Of a stretch of DNA of 7,267 nucleotides, positions 1-5,802 are shown in pieces. A model generated the notes under the pieces. That model made no database searches. It was not told the origin of the DNA and saw nothing but the letters and a program-made list of their open reading frames with translations. The stretch spans positions 1 to 7,267 of the forward strand of contig JAQBYL010000202.1 in NCBI GenBank assembly GCA_027622495.1, written 5' to 3'. The first letter of the stretch is position 1. Each line of letters opens with the position of its first letter. A program made the position numbers and the translations under genes. The DNA comes from Pseudomonadota bacterium. Its GTDB lineage: Bacteria; Pseudomonadota; Gammaproteobacteria; Pseudomonadales; Azotimanducaceae.

Positions 1-1
1 C

Positions 2-1057
2 CCGCTGTATAACTCGGTCAATCTGAACAAACGCTGCATTACCCTGGATCTGAGTGACCCTGATGGGGTGGCACTGTTTAAACGCCTGGTGGCTCATGCG
101 GACTTTGTGGCAGAGAACTTCTCGCCGCGGGTGATGGGTAATCTCGGTCTCGACTACGAAAGCCTCACCCAGCTCAAACCGGATCTTGTGATGGCAAGCC
201 TGTCAGCCTATGGCGCCGTCGGACCCTGGGCACACGTACCGGGCATCGGCGGCACCATCGAGCCGTCGTCCGGCATGTCTGCCTTACTCGGCTATCCCGG
301 TGGGCATCCACAGAACTCGGGCCAGATGTACCCGGATCCGGTGGCAGGTCTGTGTGGCTTCGCCGCTCTGGCCCTCGCCCTGCTGCACCGTGATCGATAC
401 GGTGAGGGTCAGTACATTGATCTGTCGATGCAGGAGGCCAATTTCACATTCATCGGCAACGAATGGTTAGAATACGCGGCTACAGGTGTGGTTCCGGGGC
501 CACAAGGCAATCGCCATCCAAAGCATGCGCCCCATGGGATATTCCCCGCCGCTGGCAGCGACCAATGGTTAGCCATCAGTGTCACATCAGAAGAAGCCTT
601 CGCCACACTGGCCCGGATACTCGATTTTGCAGCGCAAACATGGGGGGATGAGGCACAACGCAAGGCCGACGAGCTGCGTCTGGAACAGCAGATCGCACAG
701 CGCACCGCGCTCTTCGACAAGCATGAATTGAGTGCCCGACTCCTCGCCAATGGGATTGCAGCCGCACCGGTGCTGGATGCAAGCGAGCTGGTCGACGAAC
801 CTTCGCTACGCGAACGGGGCACCATGGTCGAGGTGGATCACCCGGAGGCAGGAAAACTATGGCAACTGGCTTTGCCCGCCCTACTTTCGAAAACGCCAGG
901 TGGTGTTACCCGACCTGCACCGCTGCAGGGTCAGCACTCGGCCGAAGTCTTTTCAACACTCGCGGCCTTAAGCGAAAGCGAATATGGTGATCTGGTCGAA
1001 CGAGGTCTCAGCGGGACCGGTCCCACCGGCAAAGCCAGCGTCGCAAACCAGGCATAG
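2..1057 (+). CDS. CaiB/BaiF family III CoA-transferase, 5' end cut by window
   Basis: The protein moves coenzyme A from an acyl-CoA donor to a free carboxylic acid in the cytoplasm, the activation step of many acid-degradation routes; the substrate cannot be told. The frame is open from base 2, and the residues before the GTG at 68 (LNKRCITLDLSDPDG) are the conserved family segment, so that GTG is internal and probably some 50-60 N-terminal residues are missing. Other family marks follow in order: LKPDLVMASLSAYG, a glycine-rich stretch ending YPDPVAG, and the helix start GEGQYIDLSMQEA near 404-439. The position that carries the acyl-linked Asp in formyl-CoA transferase appears to be Glu here (codon 434-436). 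The gene ends with TAG 10 bases before the crotonase gene on the same strand, so they are probably co-transcribed. The family is certain; it could equally act as an epimerase/racemase-type member. Confidence 0.93.
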   Translation, partial: PLYNSVNLNKRCITLDLSDPDGVALFKRLVAHADFVAENFSPRVMGNLGLDYESLTQLKPDLVMASLSAYGAVGPWAHVPGIGGTIEPSSGMSALLGYPGGHPQNSGQMYPDPVAGLCGFAALALALLHRDRYGEGQYIDLSMQEANFTFIGNEWLEYAATGVVPGPQGNRHPKHAPHGIFPAAGSDQWLAISVTSEEAFATLARILDFAAQTWGDEAQRKADELRLEQQIAQRTALFDKHELSARLLANGIAAAPVLDASELVDEPSLRERGTMVEVDHPEAGKLWQLALPALLSKTPGGVTRPAPLQGQHSAEVFSTLAALSESEYGDLVERGLSGTGPTGKASVANQA

Positions 1058-1067
1058 ATGAATCAGC

Positions 1068-1925
1068 ATGCAAAAGAACCACAAGTACCCCGATTTCGAT
1101 TTTGTCGACGTGCATCTCGAAAACCACGTGCTGACCCTGACCACCAATCGGCCCGACAAACGCAACGCCCAGAGTCGCCGTCTGCTTGAAGATCTGGACG
1201 CCGCTTTCGCTCAGGCCGCGCACGATGTCGATGTACGGGTGATCGTGCTGCTCGGCTCTGGTGAGCATTTCTCCGGTGGGCATGATCTGGGATCGGCAGA
1301 AGAGCTTGAGGATCGCGCACAGCGCCCGTTGCAACGCGGCCTTCGCGGTCGGTTTGAACATTCCCGCGAGAACTTCGTCGACAAGACCCTGCGCTGGCGT
1401 AACCTGCCCAAACCTACTATCGCCGGTGTGCAGGGTTACTGCATCTTCGCAGGCTGGATGGTGGCATCGAGCATGGACATTATTTATGCCGCTGACGACG
1501 CCATGTTTCTGGGTTCCAATTTTCAGTACTTCTCCGTCCCCTGGGACATGCCAGCACGCCTTGCCAAGGAACTGCTTTACGAAAGCCGCTTCATCGATGC
1601 GAGCGAAGCCCGCAAGCTTGGCCTGGTCAATCGCATTTATCCGAAAGAACAGCTACGCGCAAAGGTTAGCGAGTACGCCCGGCGTATTGCCGAAAACGAT
1701 CCATTCCAGTTGCGCATGATCAAGATGGCGGTGAATCAGGTGCAGGACACGCAAGGGTTTGCTGCCCACATCAACGCAGCTCATCTCATGCACATCGCCT
1801 CAGCCGAGGGCGAGCGAGACCCCGATTACGCTTTGCGGGTGCCCGAAGGCGCGCGCCGCCCGATGGTGGAAAAAGCGTTTGAGAATTATTCACGAAGATC
1901 GAAGGAGGAAGACCATGGCGATTAA
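1068..1925 (+). CDS. Crotonase-fold (enoyl-CoA hydratase/isomerase family) protein lacking both hydratase glutamates
   Basis: A 285-residue cytoplasmic acyl-CoA enzyme of the crotonase superfamily, about usual length. Visible marks are NRPDKRNAQ at 27-35, the first oxyanion-hole loop HFSGGHDL at 67-74, the second loop region GYCIFAGWMVASSMDIIYA at 123-141, and a C-terminal part with MPARLAKELL and LGLVNRIYPKEQL. Aligned by eye to rat mitochondrial enoyl-CoA hydratase, Glu144 corresponds to Met131 and Glu164 to Asn151, with the 20-residue spacing kept. Classical hydration is therefore unlikely; isomerase, hydrolase, lyase or another enolate chemistry is possible. The VPWDMPARLAKELL stretch recalls crotonases annotated EchA-like in actinobacteria and environmental proteobacteria (from memory). 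The ATG at 1068 has no clear Shine-Dalgarno and lies 10 bases after the CoA-transferase stop, which suggests translational coupling. The last 11 bases overlap the rhodanese gene. Confidence 0.9.
   Translation: MQKNHKYPDFDFVDVHLENHVLTLTTNRPDKRNAQSRRLLEDLDAAFAQAAHDVDVRVIVLLGSGEHFSGGHDLGSAEELEDRAQRPLQRGLRGRFEHSRENFVDKTLRWRNLPKPTIAGVQGYCIFAGWMVASSMDIIYAADDAMFLGSNFQYFSVPWDMPARLAKELLYESRFIDASEARKLGLVNRIYPKEQLRAKVSEYARRIAENDPFQLRMIKMAVNQVQDTQGFAAHINAAHLMHIASAEGERDPDYALRVPEGARRPMVEKAFENYSRRSKEEDHGD
1902..1909 (+). promoter_or_regulatory. Strong Shine-Dalgarno for the rhodanese gene
   Basis: AAGGAGGA lies inside the end of the crotonase gene. The core AGGAGG ends 6 bases before the ATG at 1915. It fixes that ATG as the rhodanese start although the frame stays open upstream to 1759. 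It is the strongest ribosome binding site in this operon, so the rhodanese may be translated more than its upstream neighbours. Confidence 0.85.
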
Positions 1926-2340
1926 GAATGTTTTTGCAGAGATCGATGAAAAAAAGAAAAGCATCGAAAACCTGTCGGTAGATCAGCTCAAAGCAGAGAT
2001 GGCGACCAACAAAGACCTGTTGCTGCTCGACATCCGCGAAATCCAGGAGTTAGTGGAGCTGGGGAGCATACCGGGATCCGTGCACGTAGCCCGCGGTATG
2101 CTGGAGTTCTGGGCCGATCCATCAAGCCCCTACTATCGCGACTATTTCACCGAAGATAAGCGGATCATCACCTACTGTGCCGGTGGTGGCCGATCAGTTC
2201 TTGCTGTGGAAGCGCTGAAAAACATGGGTTTCAAGAATGTCGCCCATCTGGAGCCAGGGTTCGGTGGCTGGAAAAAAGCCGAAGAAGAAATCTTCGACTT
2301 CGCCGCAACCAGCCGCTGGATGCGTCGACCTAAAGAATAA
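1915..2340 (+). CDS. Single-domain rhodanese-like sulfurtransferase
   Basis: A 141-residue cytoplasmic protein with one rhodanese domain, expected to carry sulfur as a cysteine persulfide or to transfer it from a thiol donor. The N-terminal 20 or so residues form a charged, probably helical lead (FAEIDEKKKSIENLS). The domain follows: LLLLDIRE at 35-42, IPGSVHVARG at 52-61, and the active loop YCAGGGRS at 87-94 with catalytic Cys88 and the loop arginine Arg93. It ends in GFGGWKKAEE. There is no signal peptide or membrane segment. The start is set by the strong ribosome binding site; the gene overlaps the crotonase stop by 11 bases in another frame, a typical translational coupling. Sulfur donor and acceptor are not indicated. 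A role with CoA thioester or persulfide chemistry is only a guess from the neighbours. Confidence 0.92.
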   Translation: MAIKNVFAEIDEKKKSIENLSVDQLKAEMATNKDLLLLDIREIQELVELGSIPGSVHVARGMLEFWADPSSPYYRDYFTEDKRIITYCAGGGRSVLAVEALKNMGFKNVAHLEPGFGGWKKAEEEIFDFAATSRWMRRPKE

Positions 2341-2347
2341 GTCGACG
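2323..2347. repeat. Short inverted repeat across the rhodanese stop
   Basis: CGTCGAC (2323-2329) and GTCGACG (2341-2347) can pair as a 7-bp stem with an 11-base loop that contains the rhodanese stop codon. It sits at the junction of two convergent transcription units, where a terminator would be useful. No T-tract follows on either strand, so it is not a standard intrinsic terminator and may be chance. Confidence 0.3.
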
Positions 2348-2355
2348 GCCGACGG

Positions 2356-2724
2356 TTACAGGCCCGCGCAGGTCTCAAGGCTTTTATTGCAACAGAACTT
2401 ACTGCCCTGAACCGTAAAACAGCTTAACGACATGGATGCCGTCACCTTGGGCATGGCACTGTGTGTGTAGCCCGGAGACACACAGTAAAACTCCCGTGAC
2501 TTCGGGCGCTTCATATCGGTTTCGTCCGGCCGGAAAAACTTCTTCATTTCGAACCAGTCCCGGGTGATCTGACGCTTAACGTCATCGCAACTCAAACCGC
2601 CAACACCACCGCCAACACCACCGCCAATTTCAACGCCTGCTGTAAGCCCACCCGATGCAGCAGTCAACAACACAAGGAAGGTCAGACAAACCCGGAGCGA
2701 TCTTCTCAGTGACCTTAACCACAC
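2356..2724 (-). CDS. Small predicted secreted protein, glycine-rich with six cysteines; family not recognised
   Basis: A 122-residue protein I cannot assign. Residues 1-29 look like a Sec signal peptide: basic start (WLRSLRRSLR), hydrophobic core (VCLTFLVLL), then AASGGLTAG. A glycine-rich linker VEIGGGVGGGVGG (31-43) follows, then a charged region and a cysteine-rich end. The mature part has Cys46, 81, 102, 111, 112 and 119, an even number that would allow three disulfides in the periplasm or outside. No lipobox is evident: Cys13 lies inside the hydrophobic core. The start is GTG, 2 bases after the epoxide hydrolase TAG, so translation is probably coupled. A purine-rich AGGGG abuts the GTG too closely to be a good ribosome site, so the exact start is uncertain; no ATG lies between this GTG and the signal core. 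Length and signal peptide argue for a real gene. Confidence 0.72.
   Translation of the reverse strand: MWLRSLRRSLRVCLTFLVLLTAASGGLTAGVEIGGGVGGGVGGLSCDDVKRQITRDWFEMKKFFRPDETDMKRPKSREFYCVSPGYTHSAMPKVTASMSLSCFTVQGSKFCCNKSLETCAGL
2596..2626. repeat. 12-bp tandem repeat encoding the Gly-Val linker
   Basis: The unit ACCGCCAACACC (plus strand) occurs twice in full, at 2596-2607 and 2608-2619, followed by a partial third copy to 2626. Read on the minus strand it encodes GGVG repeats in the linker after the signal peptide. Because the unit is a multiple of three, copy-number change would lengthen or shorten the linker without a frameshift. Confidence 0.8.
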
Positions 2725-2726
2725 CC

Positions 2727-3878
2727 CTATCGCGCCATCAGATCAAAACAGGCTTGCAGTTCTTTCACAAATAACTCCGGTTGTTCGAACGCGGCAAAAT
2801 GTCCGCCTCTGTCCAGTTCGTTCCAGTAAACGATATTCAGATATCGAGTCTCGGCCCACGAACGCGGTGTGGGGACGATTTCCTTGGGGAAAATACTGCA
2901 ACCGGTGGGCAACCGGACATTGGTGTCGCCTGCACCCGAGAATGCTTTACCGAAGCTCTCCCAGTAAAGACGCGCACTCGATGCACCACTTGCGGTGAGC
3001 CAGTACATCATGACGTTGTCGAGCAGTTCATCGCGACTGAGGGCGTTTTCCGGGTGGCCATTACAATCAGTCCAGGCGTAGAATTTTTCCAGCACCCAGG
3101 CTGCCTGGCCGACGGGTGAATCCACCAGCCCATAACCCAGCGTCTGCGGACGGGTACTCTGCTGTTTTGAATAACCTGAATCCCATTCCTGATAAAACTG
3201 CGCGCCTTTGAGCGCCACGGCATCCCTTGCAGACGGATCAGCCAGCACCTCTTTGGGTGCCCGGGCGTTCGGCATGTTGACATGTATGCCAACACAATGA
3301 CCCAGATTCTGATAACCAATCGCCGTGGTGACAGCCGAGCCCCAGTCACCACCCTGTGCGAAGTAGTTATCATAACCCAGACGGACCATCAACTGATCCC
3401 AGGCGGCAGCGATCCTGTCTACCCCCCAGCCGGTGCCTGCAGGTTTGCCGCTGAAACCATAACCCGGCAGAGAGGGACACACCACGTGAAACGCATCTTC
3501 TGCGCGACCACCATGAGCAACCGGATCAGACAGTGGACCAATCACCTTGTAAAACTCAACGATCGACCCCGGCCAACCGTGCGTCATGATCAGCGGTCGC
3601 GCAGTCGGCTCGGGACTGCGAACGTGGATGAAGTGCACATTCAACCCGTCAATATCGGTTGTGAACTGATCGAGTGCGTTCAGGCGTGCCTCAGTAGCAC
3701 GCCAGTCGTAGTCACGGCGCCAGTAGTCGGCCACTTCTTTCATGTATGCAAGTGGCAGACCCTGTGACCAGTCGTCGGGAGTTTCCGCATCGGGCCAGCG
3801 TGTGTGATTCAGACGAAGCTTCAGATCATCGAGCTGATCTTCAGGCACCGCGATTGTGAAGGGTGTGATATCCGCCAT
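2727..3878 (-). CDS. Epoxide hydrolase, EHN domain plus alpha/beta-hydrolase
   Basis: A 383-residue cytoplasmic enzyme expected to open epoxides to diols through an ester intermediate. Residues 1-110 match the N-terminal epoxide hydrolase domain (PFTIAVPEDQLDDLKLRL, TRWPD, YMKEVADYWRRDYDWR). The hydrolase fold follows: HGWPGS (100-105) for the oxyanion hole, PGYGFS (138-143), nucleophile Asp178 in GGDWGS, cap tyrosine Tyr305 in RLYWES, likely acid Glu333 in FPKE, and His360 in GGHFAAFEQPE. All expected catalytic residues are present, so it should be active. Length is normal for the microsomal-type (EPHX1-like) bacterial members. No signal peptide is seen. The ATG at 3878 has a weak GGGGG ribosome site 8 bases upstream. 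It heads a two-gene minus-strand unit with the small six-cysteine protein, and diverges from the glutathione transferase gene. The natural substrate is unknown. Confidence 0.95.
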   Translation of the reverse strand: MADITPFTIAVPEDQLDDLKLRLNHTRWPDAETPDDWSQGLPLAYMKEVADYWRRDYDWRATEARLNALDQFTTDIDGLNVHFIHVRSPEPTARPLIMTHGWPGSIVEFYKVIGPLSDPVAHGGRAEDAFHVVCPSLPGYGFSGKPAGTGWGVDRIAAAWDQLMVRLGYDNYFAQGGDWGSAVTTAIGYQNLGHCVGIHVNMPNARAPKEVLADPSARDAVALKGAQFYQEWDSGYSKQQSTRPQTLGYGLVDSPVGQAAWVLEKFYAWTDCNGHPENALSRDELLDNVMMYWLTASGASSARLYWESFGKAFSGAGDTNVRLPTGCSIFPKEIVPTPRSWAETRYLNIVYWNELDRGGHFAAFEQPELFVKELQACFDLMAR

Positions 3879-4007
3879 TTTTCTAAGCCCCCAGAACGAT
3901 CGGTCAACGAAGGTAATGAAGATCGCATAGCCGAAGACCCAGTGCCATTGGTTTTTATCCGGGTACTATCGGGGGTAACATCGCTGCAAGATCCACAGGA
4001 GATCCAT
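3879..4007. promoter_or_regulatory. Divergent control region between epoxide hydrolase and glutathione transferase genes
   Basis: This non-coding stretch must carry promoters for both directions unless the genes are read from afar. On the plus strand TACTAT at 3964-3969 is a possible -10 with only a poor -35 about 17 bases upstream; I see no convincing minus-strand promoter. An imperfect palindrome, GAACGATCGGTC at 3894-3905 (10 of 12 positions symmetric), lies 15 bases upstream of the epoxide hydrolase start and could be an operator. These are weak, sequence-only calls. Confidence 0.4.
3997..4001 (+). promoter_or_regulatory. Shine-Dalgarno that decides the glutathione transferase start
   Basis: AGGAG lies 6 bases before the ATG at 4008. 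The frame is open upstream as far as 3804, but that extension runs through the divergent epoxide hydrolase gene and shows no glutathione transferase sequence, so 4008 is the start. Confidence 0.8.
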
Positions 4008-4793
4008 ATGATCGACGTTCACTACTGGCCCACACCGAACGGCTGGAAAGTCACCATCATGCTCGAAGAGTGCGGGCTTGATTACAACATCATCCCCGTA
4101 GACATTGGTGGTGGGGCTCAATTCACACCGGAGTTCCTCAGGATCAGCCCGAACAACCGCATGCCGGCGATTGTTGATCACGAACCCTTAGGCGGCGGAG
4201 CACCGCTGTCGATATTCGAATCCGGTGCAATCCTTGAATATCTGGCCGACAAAACCGGTAAGTTTCTGCCGACCCAACCTGCGCAACGCTATGCGGTGCT
4301 GCAGTGGGTTCACTGGCAGATGGCTAACCTCGGCCCAATGATGGGCAACGCCAACCATTTTAAAAACTACGGCAAGAACATGGTTGATGATCCCAAACAG
4401 CTCGAATACGGCACCAAGCGTTTTGTTGGCGAAGTGGATCGTTTGAGCGGTGTGCTCGACGCGCGCCTGTCGGTCAGTCAATACCTGGCCGACGACTACA
4501 GCATTGCCGACATGATCACCTGGCCGTGGGCTTTCCTGATCGGTCGCATGCTGGACGAGAAGATGTGGGAAACCTATCCCAACCTTAAGCGATGGGTTGA
4601 TGAAGTAGGTGCAAGGCCAGCGGTAGACAAGGGTTTTCGTGTAGGGCGGGATCTGGGCAAACGCGAGCTCACCGATGCGGAAGAAAAAGCCCGCCGTGAA
4701 CTGCTGTTCAACCAGACCAACGACAAGGTTCGCGCCGCACGTGAACAAGCTGCCCGAGGCGCCGCCGGGAGTGCCGCCAAGGCGGCAGGCTAA
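4008..4793 (+). CDS. Nu-class glutathione S-transferase (YfcG/YghU-like)
   Basis: A 261-residue cytoplasmic protein with a thioredoxin-like N-terminal domain and an all-helical C-terminal domain. The start HYWPTPNGWKVTIMLEE contains Thr9 and Asn11, the positions that contact glutathione sulfur in E. coli YfcG. NNRMPAIVD at 49-57 holds the cis-proline loop, and SIFESGAILEYLA (68-80) holds the Glu-Ser pair that binds the glutathione gamma-glutamyl group. The helical-domain entry QRYAVLQWVHWQMANLGPMMG is typical of the class. Known Nu-class enzymes are efficient disulfide-bond reductases and reduce organic peroxides rather than conjugating well; that activity is inferred here. The last 20 or so residues are an Ala/Arg/Gly-rich tail beyond the usual end. 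It diverges from the epoxide hydrolase, and its TAA directly precedes the ATG of the dehydrogenase gene. Confidence 0.93.
   Translation: MIDVHYWPTPNGWKVTIMLEECGLDYNIIPVDIGGGAQFTPEFLRISPNNRMPAIVDHEPLGGGAPLSIFESGAILEYLADKTGKFLPTQPAQRYAVLQWVHWQMANLGPMMGNANHFKNYGKNMVDDPKQLEYGTKRFVGEVDRLSGVLDARLSVSQYLADDYSIADMITWPWAFLIGRMLDEKMWETYPNLKRWVDEVGARPAVDKGFRVGRDLGKRELTDAEEKARRELLFNQTNDKVRAAREQAARGAAGSAAKAAG
4773..4786. repeat. GC-rich inverted repeat just before the dehydrogenase start
   Basis: GCCGCC, AA, GGCGGC forms a perfect inverted repeat 7 bases before the ATG at 4794, inside the Ala-rich tail of the transferase gene. A small hairpin here could mask the weak ribosome site of the next gene until ribosomes finishing the transferase open it. 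It may also simply reflect alanine and glycine codons. Confidence 0.35.
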
Positions 4794-5780
4794 ATGAGCA
4801 GCATAGCCATACTCGGCCTCGGCAATTTCGGCACCGCTCTCGCCCGCGTACTGCTTTTAGACGGCCACAGCATCGTCGGCTGGACAGTTGAAGAAGACGT
4901 CTTCGAAAGCATCGATAAGACCGGCATCAATGAAAAATATCTGGCTGGCATCAAGCTCGATGGTCTGCGCGCATCCATGTCGCTCGGCGATGTGATTCCC
5001 GGCGCCGACATCGTGGTCCTGGCACTGCCGTCAGGGGTGGTTCTCAAAGTGCTCGATGACGTCATCCCGCTGCTTGCGGAAAACCAGATCCTGATCGATC
5101 TGGCCAAGGGTCTGGCCCCCGGCGACAGACTGGTGTCTGAAGCCATCGAAGATCAGCTTGAACAAGCCGGTAAACACAATTCCGTTGTGGTCATGATGGG
5201 TCCGACCATTGCACCGGAAATGGCCCGCGGTGTTCTCACAGTCGCGCTGGTTGCAAGCAATGACCCTGCAGCAGCTGCACAGGTTGCAAAAGAACTCACC
5301 ACCTCAACACTCAAACTGCAACCGGCACCGGATCCGGTGGGTGCCGAGTACTGGGGAGCTTTCAAAAATGTCATCGCCCTCGCCTGCGGGGTGGCTGATG
5401 GCCTGCCCACGGGAGGCGGCGACAATCTGAAAGCCGCCATATTTACCGCGGGGTATCGCGCCGGCTGTCAGTTCCTGCCGACCCTTGGTGCGCAGCCTGA
5501 AACTGCGCTCGGTCCAGCGGGGATCGGCGATCTTTATGTAACCGCCACCTCACCCCACGGACGCAACCGGCAAATGGGGGAGAAACTCGGATCGGGCTTA
5601 AGTCTTGAGCAGGCCTTAGGTGAAATGGTCATGGTTTCTGAAGGCGTTCGGGCAACGCGGATGTTTGCACAGCGCATGCAGACCGATGGGGTTGAAGTGC
5701 CGTTCGTGACCGCAGTGCTGTCTTTGATCGAAGGAATAGCGACTGCCCAGGAGGCAGTCGCAGCGCTGCTCGAAGCGTAA
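4794..5780 (+). CDS. gpsA: NAD(P)-dependent glycerol-3-phosphate dehydrogenase family protein, divergent
   Basis: A 328-residue cytoplasmic enzyme of the GpsA family, which reduces dihydroxyacetone phosphate to sn-glycerol 3-phosphate for phospholipid synthesis. The Rossmann start IAILGLGNFGTALA (4-17) has the GxGxxG dinucleotide loop. LAKGL with Lys105, MGPTIAPEMARG (135-146), the catalytic Lys191 in GAFKNVIALACGVADGL, GIGDL (243-247) and the phosphate-binding GRNR (256-259) follow in family order. Length is slightly below E. coli GpsA. Several normally strict blocks differ: GAGSWGTA is GLGNFGTA, GPSFA is GPTIA, and the TCTSxxSRNR block is TATSPHGRNR. It may therefore be a second, specialised paralogue rather than the housekeeping enzyme. 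Its ATG touches the transferase TAA with only a weak GGCAGG ribosome site, implying translational coupling. The gene symbol reflects family membership. Confidence 0.82.
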   Translation: MSSIAILGLGNFGTALARVLLLDGHSIVGWTVEEDVFESIDKTGINEKYLAGIKLDGLRASMSLGDVIPGADIVVLALPSGVVLKVLDDVIPLLAENQILIDLAKGLAPGDRLVSEAIEDQLEQAGKHNSVVVMMGPTIAPEMARGVLTVALVASNDPAAAAQVAKELTTSTLKLQPAPDPVGAEYWGAFKNVIALACGVADGLPTGGGDNLKAAIFTAGYRAGCQFLPTLGAQPETALGPAGIGDLYVTATSPHGRNRQMGEKLGSGLSLEQALGEMVMVSEGVRATRMFAQRMQTDGVEVPFVTAVLSLIEGIATAQEAVAALLEA

Positions 5781-5790
5781 CGGTTACGCT
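5774..5790. repeat. 17-bp perfect palindrome over the gpsA-like stop codon
   Basis: AGCGTAAC (5774-5781) is repeated inverted as GTTACGCT (5783-5790) around one central G. It covers the TAA stop and most of the 22-base gap to the convergent MaoC gene. As RNA it gives a short stem of 5-6 pairs with no T-tract on either side, so a standard intrinsic terminator is unlikely; a protein site or a weak bidirectional pause is possible. Confidence 0.6.
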
Positions 5791-5802
5791 GAAAACAGAG
5801 CC

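Noticed and set aside
409..825. 138-residue minus-strand open frame inside the CoA-transferase gene
   Set aside because: Serine/arginine/alanine-rich shadow translation opposite a clear family protein; no recognisable domain.
1759..1914. Upstream extension of the rhodanese frame
   Set aside because: It overlaps the crotonase coding sequence in another frame, shows no domain, and the strong Shine-Dalgarno points to the ATG at 1915.
2323..2347. Intrinsic terminator between the rhodanese and the six-cysteine protein genes
   Set aside because: A 7-bp stem is possible, but no T-run follows it on either strand, so only an inverted repeat is recorded.
3282..3767. 161-residue plus-strand open frame opposite the epoxide hydrolase
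   Set aside because: Antisense to a gene with all catalytic residues in place; the translation shows no domain.
3804..4007. N-terminal extension of the glutathione transferase frame
   Set aside because: It runs antisense through the epoxide hydrolase start; the protein family begins at the ATG at 4008, which has its own ribosome site.
4188..4748. 186-residue minus-strand open frame within the glutathione transferase gene
   Set aside because: Antisense to a gene with complete family motifs; the translation has no recognisable domain and no ribosome site was evident.
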